From assembly GCA_945878065.1 (NCBI GenBank), contig CAMDXA010000014.1:1-47248 (forward strand): 47,248 nucleotides of DNA. Reading direction: 5' to 3'. Position numbers and translations under genes: made by a program. Below, piece by piece: positions 8,723 to 17,108 of the stretch. Source of the DNA: Bordetella parapertussis. GTDB lineage: Bacteria > Pseudomonadota > Gammaproteobacteria > Burkholderiales > Burkholderiaceae_C. The notes below the pieces were generated by a model. It worked only from the letters and a program-made list of their open reading frames with translations. It did not search any database and was not told where the DNA came from. The stretch's first letter is position 1, and the number at the start of each line of letters is the position of its first letter.

Positions 8723-10138
8723 ATGCCCATTGCGCCCGCCACCCAAGTCGGTCAGCCGCCCGCCGACGCCCCCCATGTCATGGTGGCCATCGTCGGCGCA
8801 GGTGCCTGCGGCCTGGTCACCGCGCTGACGCTGCGTGACGCCGGGCTGGACTGCGTGTTGCTGGAGCGCGACGCCAGCCCCAGCGGCTCCACCGCGCTGT
8901 CTTCGGGCTTTATCCCGGCGCCCGGCACCCGCATGCAGCGCGAGGCTGGCATCAGCGGCGACAGCCCGGCGCTGTTTGCCAAGGACATTCAGGCCAAGGC
9001 GCATGGCACGGCAGCGCCGCATCTGGTTGAGGCCTACGCGCAGGCCGTTGGGCCGGCGCTGGACCAACTGGCCGAGCGGCACGGCATCACGCTGCAGGTG
9101 CTGGACGGGTTTTTGTACCCCGGCCACAGCTTGCGGCGCATGCACGCCGTGCCGGAAAAAACAGGTGCTGCGCTGGTGGCCCAACTGGAACGGGCCGCCC
9201 TGGCCGCCGGTGCTGACCTGCTCACGGAAGCCACCGTGCGTACCCTTTGGGTTGATGCGGACCAGCGTGTCACCGGCCTGAGCTACGAGCGGCCTGACGG
9301 AACGCTGGAGCACCTGCACTGCGACCTGCTGGTGCTGGCCTGCAACGGTTTTGGTGGCAATACCGCCATGGTGCACGAGCTGCTGCCCGAGATGCGCGAC
9401 GCGCCCTTTGCCGGGCACACCGGCAATGACGGCAGTGCAATTGCCTGGGGCCGCGCGCTGGGCGCCAGGCTGGCCGACCTAGGTGGCTACCAGGGGCACG
9501 GTTCCTGGGCCACACCGCACGGCACGCTGATCAGCTGGGCCCTGATGATGGAGGGCGGCATCCAGCTCAACGCCCGCGGCGAGCGCTTTCACGATGAGAC
9601 CGGCGGCTACTCAGAGGCGGCGGTGCACGTGCTGGCGCAGCCCGGTGGCGTGGCCTGGAATGTGTTTGACGGCCCTATCCTGGCGCTGGCGCGCGGATTT
9701 CCAGACTTTTTGGACGCTGAGGCGGCCGGCGCGGTCAAAACCTGTGCCGATGCCGAGGCACTGGCCACACTGATCGGTGCAGATGTTTCAAAAATAATAG
9801 CAAACTATTCAAGCACGACAAGGGCTATAGGCCAATTTGATACCAAAGACGGAGAGGTGTCGCCAGCCGGCATGAAGCGGGCGCTGCAAGCCCCGTTCTA
9901 CGCCGTCAAGGTCACCGGCGCGCTGTTCCACACGCAGGGCGGGCTCGACATCGACGCCCACTGCCGGGTGCTGCGTGAGGATGGCAGACCGCTGCCCAAC
10001 CTGCTGGCCGCTGGCGGCGCGGCGCGCGGCGTCTCCGGCAATGCCGTCTGGGGTTATCTGTCGGGCAATGGCCTTCTCAGCGCGGTGGCTGGCGGCAGGA
10101 TTGCCGCGCAAACGGCGGTGACACAATGCCGGCCATGA
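8723..10138 (+). CDS. FAD-dependent oxidoreductase (fumarate reductase/KstD-like flavoprotein)
   Basis: This 471-residue flavoprotein has an N-terminal Rossmann motif (IVGAGACG, residues 23-30, then an acidic ERD ending the second strand), a central substrate cap, a GGFGGN-like loop (CNGFGGNTAM), a RFHDETGGY segment, and a C-terminal FAD-binding GGAARGVSGNAVWGYLSGNG. This layout is that of the FAD_binding_2 family: fumarate reductase flavoproteins, urocanate reductase and ketosteroid dehydrogenases. No haem-binding CXXCH or export signal is seen, so it is a soluble cytoplasmic enzyme. A plausible role is oxidation or reduction of a C=C bond alpha,beta to a carboxylate. A copy of a comamonad repeat is embedded in frame near 9787-9844. 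Confidence 0.8.
   Translation: MPIAPATQVGQPPADAPHVMVAIVGAGACGLVTALTLRDAGLDCVLLERDASPSGSTALSSGFIPAPGTRMQREAGISGDSPALFAKDIQAKAHGTAAPHLVEAYAQAVGPALDQLAERHGITLQVLDGFLYPGHSLRRMHAVPEKTGAALVAQLERAALAAGADLLTEATVRTLWVDADQRVTGLSYERPDGTLEHLHCDLLVLACNGFGGNTAMVHELLPEMRDAPFAGHTGNDGSAIAWGRALGARLADLGGYQGHGSWATPHGTLISWALMMEGGIQLNARGERFHDETGGYSEAAVHVLAQPGGVAWNVFDGPILALARGFPDFLDAEAAGAVKTCADAEALATLIGADVSKIIANYSSTTRAIGQFDTKDGEVSPAGMKRALQAPFYAVKVTGALFHTQGGLDIDAHCRVLREDGRPLPNLLAAGGAARGVSGNAVWGYLSGNGLLSAVAGGRIAAQTAVTQCRP
9787..9844 (+). repeat. Degenerate comamonad-type short repeat inside the flavoprotein gene
   Basis: An A+T-rich island of about 58 bases in an otherwise very G+C-rich gene. It contains CAAAAATAATAGC, then CAAGGGCTATAGGCCAAT. 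From memory it matches, with substitutions, a frequent intergenic repeat of Comamonadaceae of the form ATCAAAAATGATAGC - about 17 bases - CAAGCGCTAGAGGCC. It stays in frame and encodes roughly KIIANYSSTTRAIGQFD. A second relative lies in purK. Confidence 0.55.
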
Positions 10139-10998
10139 ACACACTCAAATCCCGGCTGACCCAGCCGCAAGCCCTGCTGGCCCCCGGCATCTTTGACGCG
10201 CTGAGCGCGCTGATGGCCGAGCAGGCCGGCTTTGAAGCGCTGTACCTGTCGGGCGCCTCAATCGCCTACACCCGACTGGGCCGCTCCGACATCGGCCTGA
10301 CCACCTTCAGCGAGGTGGAGGACACGCTGGCCCGCATCACCGAGCGGGTGCGCACCCCTGTGATCGTCGACGGCGACACCGGCTTTGGCAATGCCCTGAA
10401 CGTGCAGCGCACGGTGCGCGGCTTTGAGCGCGCTGGGGCCGCCATGGTGCAGCTGGAAGACCAGAGTTTTCCCAAGCGCTGCGGTCACCTGGACGGTAAA
10501 TCAGTGGTCAGCACCGCAGAGATGTGCGGCAAACTGCGCGCTGCACTCGACGCCCGCCACAGCGACCAAACGCTGATCTTGGCCCGCACCGACGCACTGG
10601 CCATCGAGGGCCTGGACGCCGCGCTCGACCGAGCCGAAGCCTACCTGGCCTGTGGCGTTGACGCGCTGTTCATCGAGGCCCTGCGCACACCAGAGCAGAT
10701 GGACGCCGCCTGCCAGCGCTTTGCGCAGCGCGTGCCGCTGCTGGCCAACATGGTCGAAGGCGGCAAGACGCCGGTGCAAAGCGCCCATGAGCTGGGGCAG
10801 CGCGGCTTCCGGATCGTGATTTTCCCGGGCGGCACGGCGCGCGCCGTGGCGCACACCCTGCAACGCTACTACGCCTCATTGCACAGCCACCAGACCACCG
10901 CGCCCATGCGCGACGCCATGCTCGACTTTGACCAACTCAACGCCCTGATCGGCACCCCAGAGCTGCTGGCGCTGGGGCAAACCTACGCCGAGCGCTGA
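10135..10998 (+). CDS. Isocitrate lyase/PEP mutase family lyase (dimethylmalate or methylisocitrate lyase-like)
   Basis: This is a 287-residue member of the isocitrate lyase/phosphoenolpyruvate mutase superfamily. It shows the metal and substrate motif VDGDTGFG (78-85), LEDQ (107-110) and the active-site KRCGH (114-118) with the catalytic cysteine C116. The cysteine separates lyases such as methylisocitrate, dimethylmalate and oxaloacetate-cleaving enzymes from true PEP mutases. These enzymes break a 2-hydroxy-dicarboxylate into a 2-oxoacid (usually pyruvate or glyoxylate) and a shorter carboxylate using Mg2+. The start at 10135 overlaps the flavoprotein stop as ATGA; an in-frame ATG at 10126 is possible. 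It probably catalyses the cleavage step of the pathway. Confidence 0.82.
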   Translation: MNTLKSRLTQPQALLAPGIFDALSALMAEQAGFEALYLSGASIAYTRLGRSDIGLTTFSEVEDTLARITERVRTPVIVDGDTGFGNALNVQRTVRGFERAGAAMVQLEDQSFPKRCGHLDGKSVVSTAEMCGKLRAALDARHSDQTLILARTDALAIEGLDAALDRAEAYLACGVDALFIEALRTPEQMDAACQRFAQRVPLLANMVEGGKTPVQSAHELGQRGFRIVIFPGGTARAVAHTLQRYYASLHSHQTTAPMRDAMLDFDQLNALIGTPELLALGQTYAER

Positions 10999-11014
10999 AC
11001 CGACACACAAGGCC

Positions 11015-11269
11015 ATGTCCCTGATCAACACCATCGGCACACTCGCCGCCGTCATTTCCACCGCCAGCTTTGTGCCCCAGGTTTGGCACACCTTCAAAAC
11101 CCGTGACGTCAGCGGCGTCTCGCTGAGCATGTACAGCGTGTTCACCGTGGGCGTGAGCTGCTGGCTGGTCTACGGCCTGCTGCTGGGCGCCTGGCCCATC
11201 ATCATCGCCAACGCCATCACCCTGACGCTGGCGATCAGCATCCTGGTGATGAAGTTGCGGTTTCGCTAA
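11015..11269 (+). CDS. SemiSWEET / PQ-loop family transporter
   Basis: This 84-residue protein has three predicted membrane helices and the PQ-loop pattern SFVPQVWHTFKTRDVSGVSL split over helix 1 and the following loop (P21-Q22). That is the size and layout of bacterial SemiSWEETs, which dimerise to form a small sugar or metabolite pore. It starts 16 bases after the lyase gene and ends three bases before the convergent lipoprotein gene, so it is the last gene of the long operon. Its substrate is unknown; in this context it could export or balance a pathway product. Confidence 0.85.
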   Translation: MSLINTIGTLAAVISTASFVPQVWHTFKTRDVSGVSLSMYSVFTVGVSCWLVYGLLLGAWPIIIANAITLTLAISILVMKLRFR

Positions 11270-11272
11270 GTC

Positions 11273-13207
11273 TCAGGAGCCCAGGGCAGCTGCCAACAGC
11301 AGGCCCATCTTGTCCTTGATCAGTTGGGCGAATACCTTGTGCATGCCGGCGCTCGGGTGCACACCGTCGGCGAACATGTAGGTCTGGTCGGCATTAACGG
11401 CCCGCAGCGTACCGGCAATACTCGGGCTGGTGCTGGGCACCGAACAGAACAGGGAACTTGGCGAAGCAGCACTGTCACCAGCTGCCGTTTGGGCAATCGC
11501 ATTGGGGCCGCACGCCGTGCTGCCAATGGCAGTCTCCGCCGAAGTCGCATCGATGGTCTTGGTGAAACCATAAGTAGCGGGGCTGGCCACCACCTTAGCG
11601 AACATGGGAACGGGGTCAACGTAAGCCACTCCTGTGATAGCCGCCACAGCTGCTTTCAAGGTCGGGTTGAACACGCTTTGGGACATTGAAGTCAGGGCAC
11701 CAGCGGTCGCCGCGCCGCCCGAGACACCATAGGGCGTGTAGCCCATGTCGGGCAAACCGAACACCATCACGTGCTTGGCGCCCGCGGCCTTGATTCTGGC
11801 AACTTGAGCAGCCAACTGACCCGCAGCGGTGGCAACAGCCGTTCCAGCCGCTGTGGACGTGATCGCACCGCCCCCTGCCAGACCGGCCTGGGTAAAGACG
11901 TCATTGGCGCCAGCCAACACAATCACCAGGTCTGTCGCGGCAAATTTGCCAGCCGTGACGTAGCTGCTGCTCAGATGCTGTTCAATTTGCTGCACCACCG
12001 GCAGGGTCGATGCACCCTGGAAGGCATTGGTCACGCTGTAATCAGCGGTGGCCGCGCCAAGCAGCACTGCGTTGGCGTCGACCCGACCGCCAGTCGAGTT
12101 ACCAGCAAACCCAGCAGGAGCCACTGCAGGGTTTGCCGGGTTAGCCGTCGTACCCACATTGCCGATGCCAGGCTGCAAGGTAACACGCGAGCCACCTTGG
12201 GCGTAATTGGTGCAACTGGTGCAGCCGATCAACTTTGTAAGGTCCATAGACGGAATGCCGCCACCCATCAGGTTGGCGGGTTTGAGCTCATAGCCAATAC
12301 TTGCCGCCAGGTTCTCCACCCAAACCTTGCCGCCATTGGTGGTGAACTTGCCGCCGTAGGGAGCGGCAGCAGCCAAGGCCGCAAGGCTAGGTAAGTCGCC
12401 AAACCGGTTCGCACCACTGGCAGCCCCTGATGCCCACACCGTGTAAGCACCGCCGTCACTCAAGCTGTCCCCAAACACCACCAGCCGTGTGAAGGGTCTG
12501 AAGGCAGTCGTATTGGGTGTCCCACCCGAGGCCTTTGTCGCGACCAAGCCCTGGATGGTGTCCAAAGTGGTTCCGGTCGGGGCATTCTTAAGGGTTAGCT
12601 TCAACTGGTCCAACAGCCCATCGTGCGCGTCGCCAAATGAGAATACAACCGTCAACGGGTTATCTGTACCGAGATCGATCAATGGGTTAGTGGCTTTGAG
12701 CGTCTCTTTGACGGACGTCAGCGCAGTTTCCAGGGCCGCAGTCGTCAGGCCCGCCGCTTTAGTGGCGTTAAACCCGTTCGTGCCAGAAGCATTGAATAGT
12801 GCTGCCATACCATCCAAATTGGTGGCGCCAGTGGCCTGCACAGCCATCATATGGGTAATCGGCGTCACATTGACGCGACCTGTAGCAGCGGTGGCAATGG
12901 AGTAATAATCACTGGTGGGCGGCACCACCACACCATTGGCGGTGCCTCCAGTACTTTTCACCAGGTATGGGGGGTTCCCGAGGATCTCAACCTGCGAGAC
13001 CGCAAAGGTGGCTATGCCAGTGGTGTCACTGCCCTTGGCGGAGACTGAAATCCCATTGGCGCCTTTGAGTGTCACCGTGCTGCCAAGGATGGGATACCCC
13101 GACGACACTGGGACTGACAAAGCCACGGTGTTGTTGTACCCGCCACCGCAGCCGACCAGGATGGTGGCCAAAAGTAGCGCGGCAAGATGGTTCTTGATGT
13201 GTTTCAC
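11273..13207 (-). CDS. GDSL/SGNH-family lipoprotein esterase
   Basis: This is a 644-residue exported protein. It starts with GTG at 13207, preceded by GGAG, and has a lipoprotein signal (LLLATILVGC, cysteine at about residue 20), so it should be lipid-anchored. The C-terminal half (about 240-640) is a GDSL hydrolase: FGDSLSDGG with nucleophile S248, the block III-like AGANDVF, and the D614/H617 pair in DGVHP. This resembles autotransporter-type esterases, but I see no beta-barrel domain at the end. The N-terminal 220 residues are glycine, alanine and threonine-rich with a VTLKGANG-like stretch and could be an Ig-like or surface domain of unknown function. It is convergent with the SemiSWEET gene. 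Confidence 0.8.
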   Translation of the reverse strand: MKHIKNHLAALLLATILVGCGGGYNNTVALSVPVSSGYPILGSTVTLKGANGISVSAKGSDTTGIATFAVSQVEILGNPPYLVKSTGGTANGVVVPPTSDYYSIATAATGRVNVTPITHMMAVQATGATNLDGMAALFNASGTNGFNATKAAGLTTAALETALTSVKETLKATNPLIDLGTDNPLTVVFSFGDAHDGLLDQLKLTLKNAPTGTTLDTIQGLVATKASGGTPNTTAFRPFTRLVVFGDSLSDGGAYTVWASGAASGANRFGDLPSLAALAAAAPYGGKFTTNGGKVWVENLAASIGYELKPANLMGGGIPSMDLTKLIGCTSCTNYAQGGSRVTLQPGIGNVGTTANPANPAVAPAGFAGNSTGGRVDANAVLLGAATADYSVTNAFQGASTLPVVQQIEQHLSSSYVTAGKFAATDLVIVLAGANDVFTQAGLAGGGAITSTAAGTAVATAAGQLAAQVARIKAAGAKHVMVFGLPDMGYTPYGVSGGAATAGALTSMSQSVFNPTLKAAVAAITGVAYVDPVPMFAKVVASPATYGFTKTIDATSAETAIGSTACGPNAIAQTAAGDSAASPSSLFCSVPSTSPSIAGTLRAVNADQTYMFADGVHPSAGMHKVFAQLIKDKMGLLLAAALGS

Positions 13208-13352
13208 TTATGTCTCCGAATAAAAAAGCACGACCGTTTTTTTCTTCTCGTAGGATATGACGGTTGTGCATGTACTCCCACAGGGTAAACACGCATAAGC
13301 CGGTCGGAATCCTGTGCTCGTGCCCCGGTCGGACTGGGGCAAAGGCCTGAAA
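13208..13352. other. Upstream region of the GDSL lipoprotein gene
   Basis: These 145 bases separate the GDSL gene from sua5 upstream. Imperfect inverted arms (GCACGACCG near 13229 and CGGTTGTGC near 13259, one G-T pair) flank a T-rich tract. This could be a terminator for sua5 or part of the lipoprotein promoter. No gene is visible. Confidence 0.3.
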
Positions 13353-14363
13353 TTAAGCCGCCGCCCGCTTCAACCGATCTCTCACACCGGCCCAGTCGGG
13401 CGCATCGGGCAGTGTCTCGACCCAGATTTCGGCCACACCGGTGCTGTCAAGCTCGCGCAGCACGCCAAACAGCTGCTGCGCCGTATCGGCGGCGGACTGC
13501 GGCATCTTGCGCCACTGCAGCGGTGCGCCCGGCGCCCGATCTGACTGCACCAAGGTGCGGGCGTAGACCGCGACCTCAGCCATTTGGACTGCTTCACCCT
13601 GCAGTGCTGCCTGCAGCGCCGCCGCAGTGAACAGCCGCACCCGCGCCCGTGGCGCGTAGTGCGATGCCAGCGTACCCGAAGCGCGCGGCGCGGCCGGGGT
13701 GGTGGCGGCCAGGTCCTGCGGCTGCAGCACAGCCTGGCCGCAGGCGGCTGCCAACTCAGTGAGCATGATGGCACCCGGACGCAGCAGCACCGGCCGGCCG
13801 CGCGTGCAATCGACAATGGTGGACTCGATGCCCACCATGCACGGACCGCCATCCAGAATGAGCAGCTTCGGCCCCAATTCTTCCTGCACATGGGCCGCGG
13901 TGGTGGGGCTGACCCGGCCAAACCGGTTGGCGCTGGGCGCGGCCAGCCCGTGCACCGGCGGCACCAGGCCAGCGCAGGCGGCCAGCACAGCCTGTGCGAC
14001 CGGGTGCGCCGGACAACGCAGCCCAATGGAATCCTGCCCCCCCGCCGCCGCCGCCGCTACGCCCTGTCGGCGCGGCAAGATCAGGGTCAACGGCCCTGGC
14101 CAAAAAGCCTGCATCAGGGCTTGGGCAAAGGCCGGTACCTCGCTGGTAAAGTGGGCCACGGCGGCGGCATCGGCCACATGCACGATCAGTGGGTGGTCGG
14201 CCGGGCGACCCTTGGCTGCAAAAATCCGAGCGACTGCGACCGGGCTCTGGGCGTCAGCGGCCAGCCCGTAGACCGTTTCGGTTGGCAGCCCGAGCAGGCC
14301 GCCCGTGCGCAGCGTCTCGGCAGCAGCAGTAATCGACGCTGCAGCCTGACCCGCCAGAATCAT
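13353..14363 (-). CDS. L-threonylcarbamoyladenylate synthase (Sua5 type)
   Basis: This 336-residue enzyme makes threonylcarbamoyl-AMP from threonine, bicarbonate and ATP for the t6A37 modification of ANN-decoding tRNAs. The N-terminal YrdC/Sua5 domain (about 10-195) shows LRTGGLLGLPTETVYGLAAD, AAKGRPADHPLIVHV and GLAAPSANRFGRVSPT. A C-terminal Sua5 domain (about 215-330, after GTLASHYAPRARVRLF) marks it as the long Sua5 form rather than short TsaC. The ATG overlaps the purK stop (TGATG type), so it is the third gene of a purE-purK-sua5 operon. Confidence 0.9.
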   Translation of the reverse strand: MILAGQAAASITAAAETLRTGGLLGLPTETVYGLAADAQSPVAVARIFAAKGRPADHPLIVHVADAAAVAHFTSEVPAFAQALMQAFWPGPLTLILPRRQGVAAAAAGGQDSIGLRCPAHPVAQAVLAACAGLVPPVHGLAAPSANRFGRVSPTTAAHVQEELGPKLLILDGGPCMVGIESTIVDCTRGRPVLLRPGAIMLTELAAACGQAVLQPQDLAATTPAAPRASGTLASHYAPRARVRLFTAAALQAALQGEAVQMAEVAVYARTLVQSDRAPGAPLQWRKMPQSAADTAQQLFGVLRELDSTGVAEIWVETLPDAPDWAGVRDRLKRAAA

Positions 14364-15547
14364 GGCGCCAGCCAGGCCGACAGCGGCTCAATCCCCAGCA
14401 CACGGCAAGCCGCCAAGGCCTTGGCCTGAACCTCGACCACCGTGGCCGCAGTCAGGGTCAGATGCCCCATCTTGCGGCCCGGCTTGGGCTGCAGCTTGCC
14501 GTACAGGTGCAGATGGGCCCCGGGCAGCGCCAGCACCTGCGCGAAATCCGGGCTCCCTTGCAGCCACAGGTCCCCAAGCAGGTTGAGCATGATGGCCGGG
14601 CTGTGCTGGCGCGGCGCAGCCAAAGGCAGCCCCACCAGGGTACGCACCTGCAGCTCAAACTGCGACACGTCACAGGCGTCCAGCGTGTAATGACCACTGT
14701 TGTGCGGGCGGGGCGCCATCTCGTTGACGATCAGCGTGCCATCTTGCAACACAAAGAATTCGACGCACAGCACACCCACGTAGGACAGGCCATTTGCTAT
14801 CGATTTTGTAGCGTCAATCGCTTGCTGGGCAAGGGCTGGTGCCAGATTTCCCTCATAGACGGAGGTAACTGCCAGAATGCCGTCACGGTGCAGATTGGCC
14901 TGCGGCGGGTAGCTCACCATGGCACCGTCCCAGCCCCGCGCCACGATCACCGACACCTCGGCTTGCAGCGGCAGCAACTGTTCCAGCACACAGGGCACGC
15001 CCTGCAGGCTGGCCCAGGCCGCCTGCAGCTCAGCCCGGGTGCGCACCCGCACCTGACCACGGCCGTCGTAACCGAGGCGGGCCGTCTTCAGGATGCCAGG
15101 CAGCAGCGCGTCCGCCACGGCAGCCAGATCGGCCTCGGTCTGCAACACGGCGTAGGGCGCGCAAGGCACGCCGCAACGCACAAAATGGGCTTTTTCTTTG
15201 ATGCGGTCCTGCGCAATCGCCACCGACTCTGCACTCGGGGCTACCGGCCGGCGCGCTCCCAGCGTGTGCAGGGCAGGTGCGGGCACGTTTTCAAATTCGG
15301 TGGTGATGGCGGCGCAGCGCTGCATCAGCTGCGCCAGCCCCGGCTCATCCAGGTAGTCGGTCTGGATGTGTTCATGGCTAACCAGGCCAGCCGGGCTGGC
15401 CACGTCCGGGTCGAGTACCGCGGTGAAATAGCCCATGCGCTGCGCTGCGTGCGCAAACATGCGGCCGAGCTGACCACCGCCCATCACGCCCAGCGTGGTT
15501 GGCTGGCCCGTGCTGGCGCCGCCGGGCAGGATCGCGGGCATGCTCAT
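14360..15547 (-). CDS. purK: 5-(carboxyamino)imidazole ribonucleotide synthase
   Basis: This 395-residue ATP-grasp enzyme converts AIR, bicarbonate and ATP to N5-CAIR in de novo purine synthesis. [21 protein letters not shown] gives the N-terminal nucleotide fold, and [15 protein letters not shown] and [19 protein letters not shown] are PurK signatures. The start overlaps the purE stop by four bases. A degenerate comamonad repeat lies inside the coding region at about 14796-14848 without breaking the frame. Confidence 0.95.
   Translation of the reverse strand: MSMPAILPGGASTGQPTTLGVMGGGQLGRMFAHAAQRMGYFTAVLDPDVASPAGLVSHEHIQTDYLDEPGLAQLMQRCAAITTEFENVPAPALHTLGARRPVAPSAESVAIAQDRIKEKAHFVRCGVPCAPYAVLQTEADLAAVADALLPGILKTARLGYDGRGQVRVRTRAELQAAWASLQGVPCVLEQLLPLQAEVSVIVARGWDGAMVSYPPQANLHRDGILAVTSVYEGNLAPALAQQAIDATKSIANGLSYVGVLCVEFFVLQDGTLIVNEMAPRPHNSGHYTLDACDVSQFELQVRTLVGLPLAAPRQHSPAIMLNLLGDLWLQGSPDFAQVLALPGAHLHLYGKLQPKPGRKMGHLTLTAATVVEVQAKALAACRVLGIEPLSAWLAP
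14796..14848 (+). repeat. Degenerate comamonad-type short repeat inside purK
   Basis: On the + strand the sequence reads GCTATCGATTTTGTAGC, then CGCTTGCTGGGCAAGGGCT, then GTGCCAGATT. This aligns with the same remembered repeat pattern as the copy at 9787 (GCTATC - A/T run - ATAGC, CGCTTG - TTGGACAAG - CGCT, GGCC). It is antisense to purK and keeps the frame. Most positions agree, but the match is degenerate. Confidence 0.45.
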
Positions 15548-16038
15548 AACACCGGGGGCAGGGTCATGCCACGCGCCACCTGAGTTTGCTCAGCGCGGTA
15601 GGCGTCGAGCCGCTGGCGCAAGTCGTCGTCCACTTGCGCCAGCATGGCCACGGCAAACAGCGCCGCGTTGGCAGCGCCGGCTGCCCCAATGGCAAAGGTG
15701 GCCACCGGCACGCCTTTGGGCATTTGCACGATGCTGTGCAGCGAATCCACCCCTTGCAAATGCTTGCTGGGCACCGGCACACCGAGCACCGGCACGGTGG
15801 TTTTGGCCGCCAGCATGCCCGGCAGATGTGCTGCACCGCCCGCCCCGGCGATGATGGCTTGCAGTCCGCGTGATTGCGCCAAAGCCGCGTACTCGAACAT
15901 ATCGTCAGGCATGCGGTGGGCTGACACCACGCGGGTTTCGTGCGCAACGCCAAAAGATTGCAACAGTTCGGCAGCGTGTTGCATGGTGTCCCAGTCAGAG
16001 CTGGAGCCCATGACAACACCGACAAGAATAGAGGCCAT
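15544..16038 (-). CDS. purE: N5-carboxyaminoimidazole ribonucleotide mutase
   Basis: This 164-residue class I PurE moves the carboxyl group of N5-CAIR to give CAIR, the step after Pur[17 protein letters not shown], the histidine loop [14 protein letters not shown], and [16 protein letters not shown] are the expected motifs (SAHRTP is the common form; here SAHRMP). It is the first gene of purE-purK-sua5. Base composition is high here and falls sharply just upstream of its start. Confidence 0.95.
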   Translation of the reverse strand: MASILVGVVMGSSSDWDTMQHAAELLQSFGVAHETRVVSAHRMPDDMFEYAALAQSRGLQAIIAGAGGAAHLPGMLAAKTTVPVLGVPVPSKHLQGVDSLHSIVQMPKGVPVATFAIGAAGAANAALFAVAMLAQVDDDLRQRLDAYRAEQTQVARGMTLPPVL

Positions 16039-16145
16039 GATGTGGGGCAGTTGAACTGCGGGTAAGCTAACGGTTGAAAGATGTGCGGGGCAAGTGCGCC
16101 CTGCACGGTAGATTCATTGATTTTATTCCTGCGGACCTGACAACC
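16039..16145. promoter_or_regulatory. Divergent purE / thioredoxin-TPR promoter region
   Basis: This short region should hold the promoters of both purE (-) and the thioredoxin-like gene (+). Visible structures are a 13-base palindrome with arms GCAGTT/AACTGC at 16047-16059, a possible operator, and a nine-pair hairpin (arms 16083-16091 and 16098-16106, one G-T pair) in the leader of the + strand gene. No PurR-type box is clear to me. Confidence 0.35.
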
Positions 16146-17102
16146 ATGATTGATGTGACTGTTGAGAATTTTGAGGCTGAAGTGATTTTGGCGTCGAACG
16201 AATTGCCTGTGCTGGTGGACTTTTGGGCGCCTTGGTGCGGCCCATGCAAATCGCTGGGCCCGGTTTTGGAAAAACTGGAAGTCGAATATGCCGGTCGTTT
16301 TAAATTGGTGAAGATCAATTCCGACGACGAGCAACAACTCTCGCAAGCCTTTGGCATTCGCAGCATTCCCACCTGTGTGCTGATGAAAGACGGCAAGCCT
16401 GCTGACGGTTTCATGGGCGCGTTGCCGGAAGGCAAAGTGCGCGAATTTTTGGACAAGCATTTGCCCGGTGCGGATGAATTGATCGCTGAAGAAGATGTCA
16501 ATGCCGCCGAAGCCTTGCTGGCCGAAGGCAATGCCGACGCAGCACTGGAGAAGTTGCAAGAAGCCTTGGCGGTCAATCCGGCCAATGACGAAGCGCGCTA
16601 TGAGTATGTGAAATTGCTGATGGCGGTGGGCGAGTTGGACAAGGCCCAGGCTGCGCTGGCGCCAGCCTTGGCACAAATCCCGCTGCAACTGCGCTTTGAG
16701 GCGTTGCACCATTGGGGCCAAGCCCTGCAATTTGCCCACACCGATGAACGCGCCCAATGGCAGATGTCGCAGTTTGATGCCTTGATCGAAAAAAACAAAC
16801 GCGATTTCGATACCCGTCTGGCCAAAGCACGTTTGCTCATGGCTGCCGCCGAATGGACAGCGGCCATGGACGAATTGCTAGAAATTGTCATGCGCGACAA
16901 AACATGGAGCGAAGGCGTGGCCCGCAAAAATATCGTCGCCGTGTTGGAACTGCTGACCCCGGTCAAGCCCAAAGGCGAACAACCAGTGCCCGGCAAAAGC
17001 GCGGGCGGCATCGAGCTGACTGGCAAAGCGGCGGCGCTGGACGACCCGCAAGCCGAATTGGTATCGCGCTACCGCCGTAAATTGAGCATGGCGCTTAACT
17101 GA
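16146..17102 (+). CDS. Thioredoxin-TPR protein (CnoX/YbbN-like)
   Basis: This 318-residue cytoplasmic protein has a thioredoxin domain (about 1-110) with an intact W30-CGPC active site and a cis-proline loop (RSIPTCVLM). A TPR-rich C-terminal half follows (about 115-290, with AEALLAEGNADAALEKLQEA and TRLAKARLLMAAAEWTAAMDEL). The layout is that of CnoX/YbbN, a chaperone holdase that passes clients to GroEL. E. coli YbbN lacks the CGPC pair, whereas this one should be redox-active. The ATG at 16146 is chosen because it gives the normal thioredoxin start. It interrupts purC and purE, which are otherwise neighbours. Confidence 0.85.
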   Translation: MIDVTVENFEAEVILASNELPVLVDFWAPWCGPCKSLGPVLEKLEVEYAGRFKLVKINSDDEQQLSQAFGIRSIPTCVLMKDGKPADGFMGALPEGKVREFLDKHLPGADELIAEEDVNAAEALLAEGNADAALEKLQEALAVNPANDEARYEYVKLLMAVGELDKAQAALAPALAQIPLQLRFEALHHWGQALQFAHTDERAQWQMSQFDALIEKNKRDFDTRLAKARLLMAAAEWTAAMDELLEIVMRDKTWSEGVARKNIVAVLELLTPVKPKGEQPVPGKSAGGIELTGKAAALDDPQAELVSRYRRKLSMALN

Positions 17103-17108
17103 GCTTGA

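Noticed and set aside
14462..15583. Open frame of 373 codons opposite purK
   Set aside because: Shadow frame rich in His, Gln and Arg; purK on the other strand is complete and convincing.
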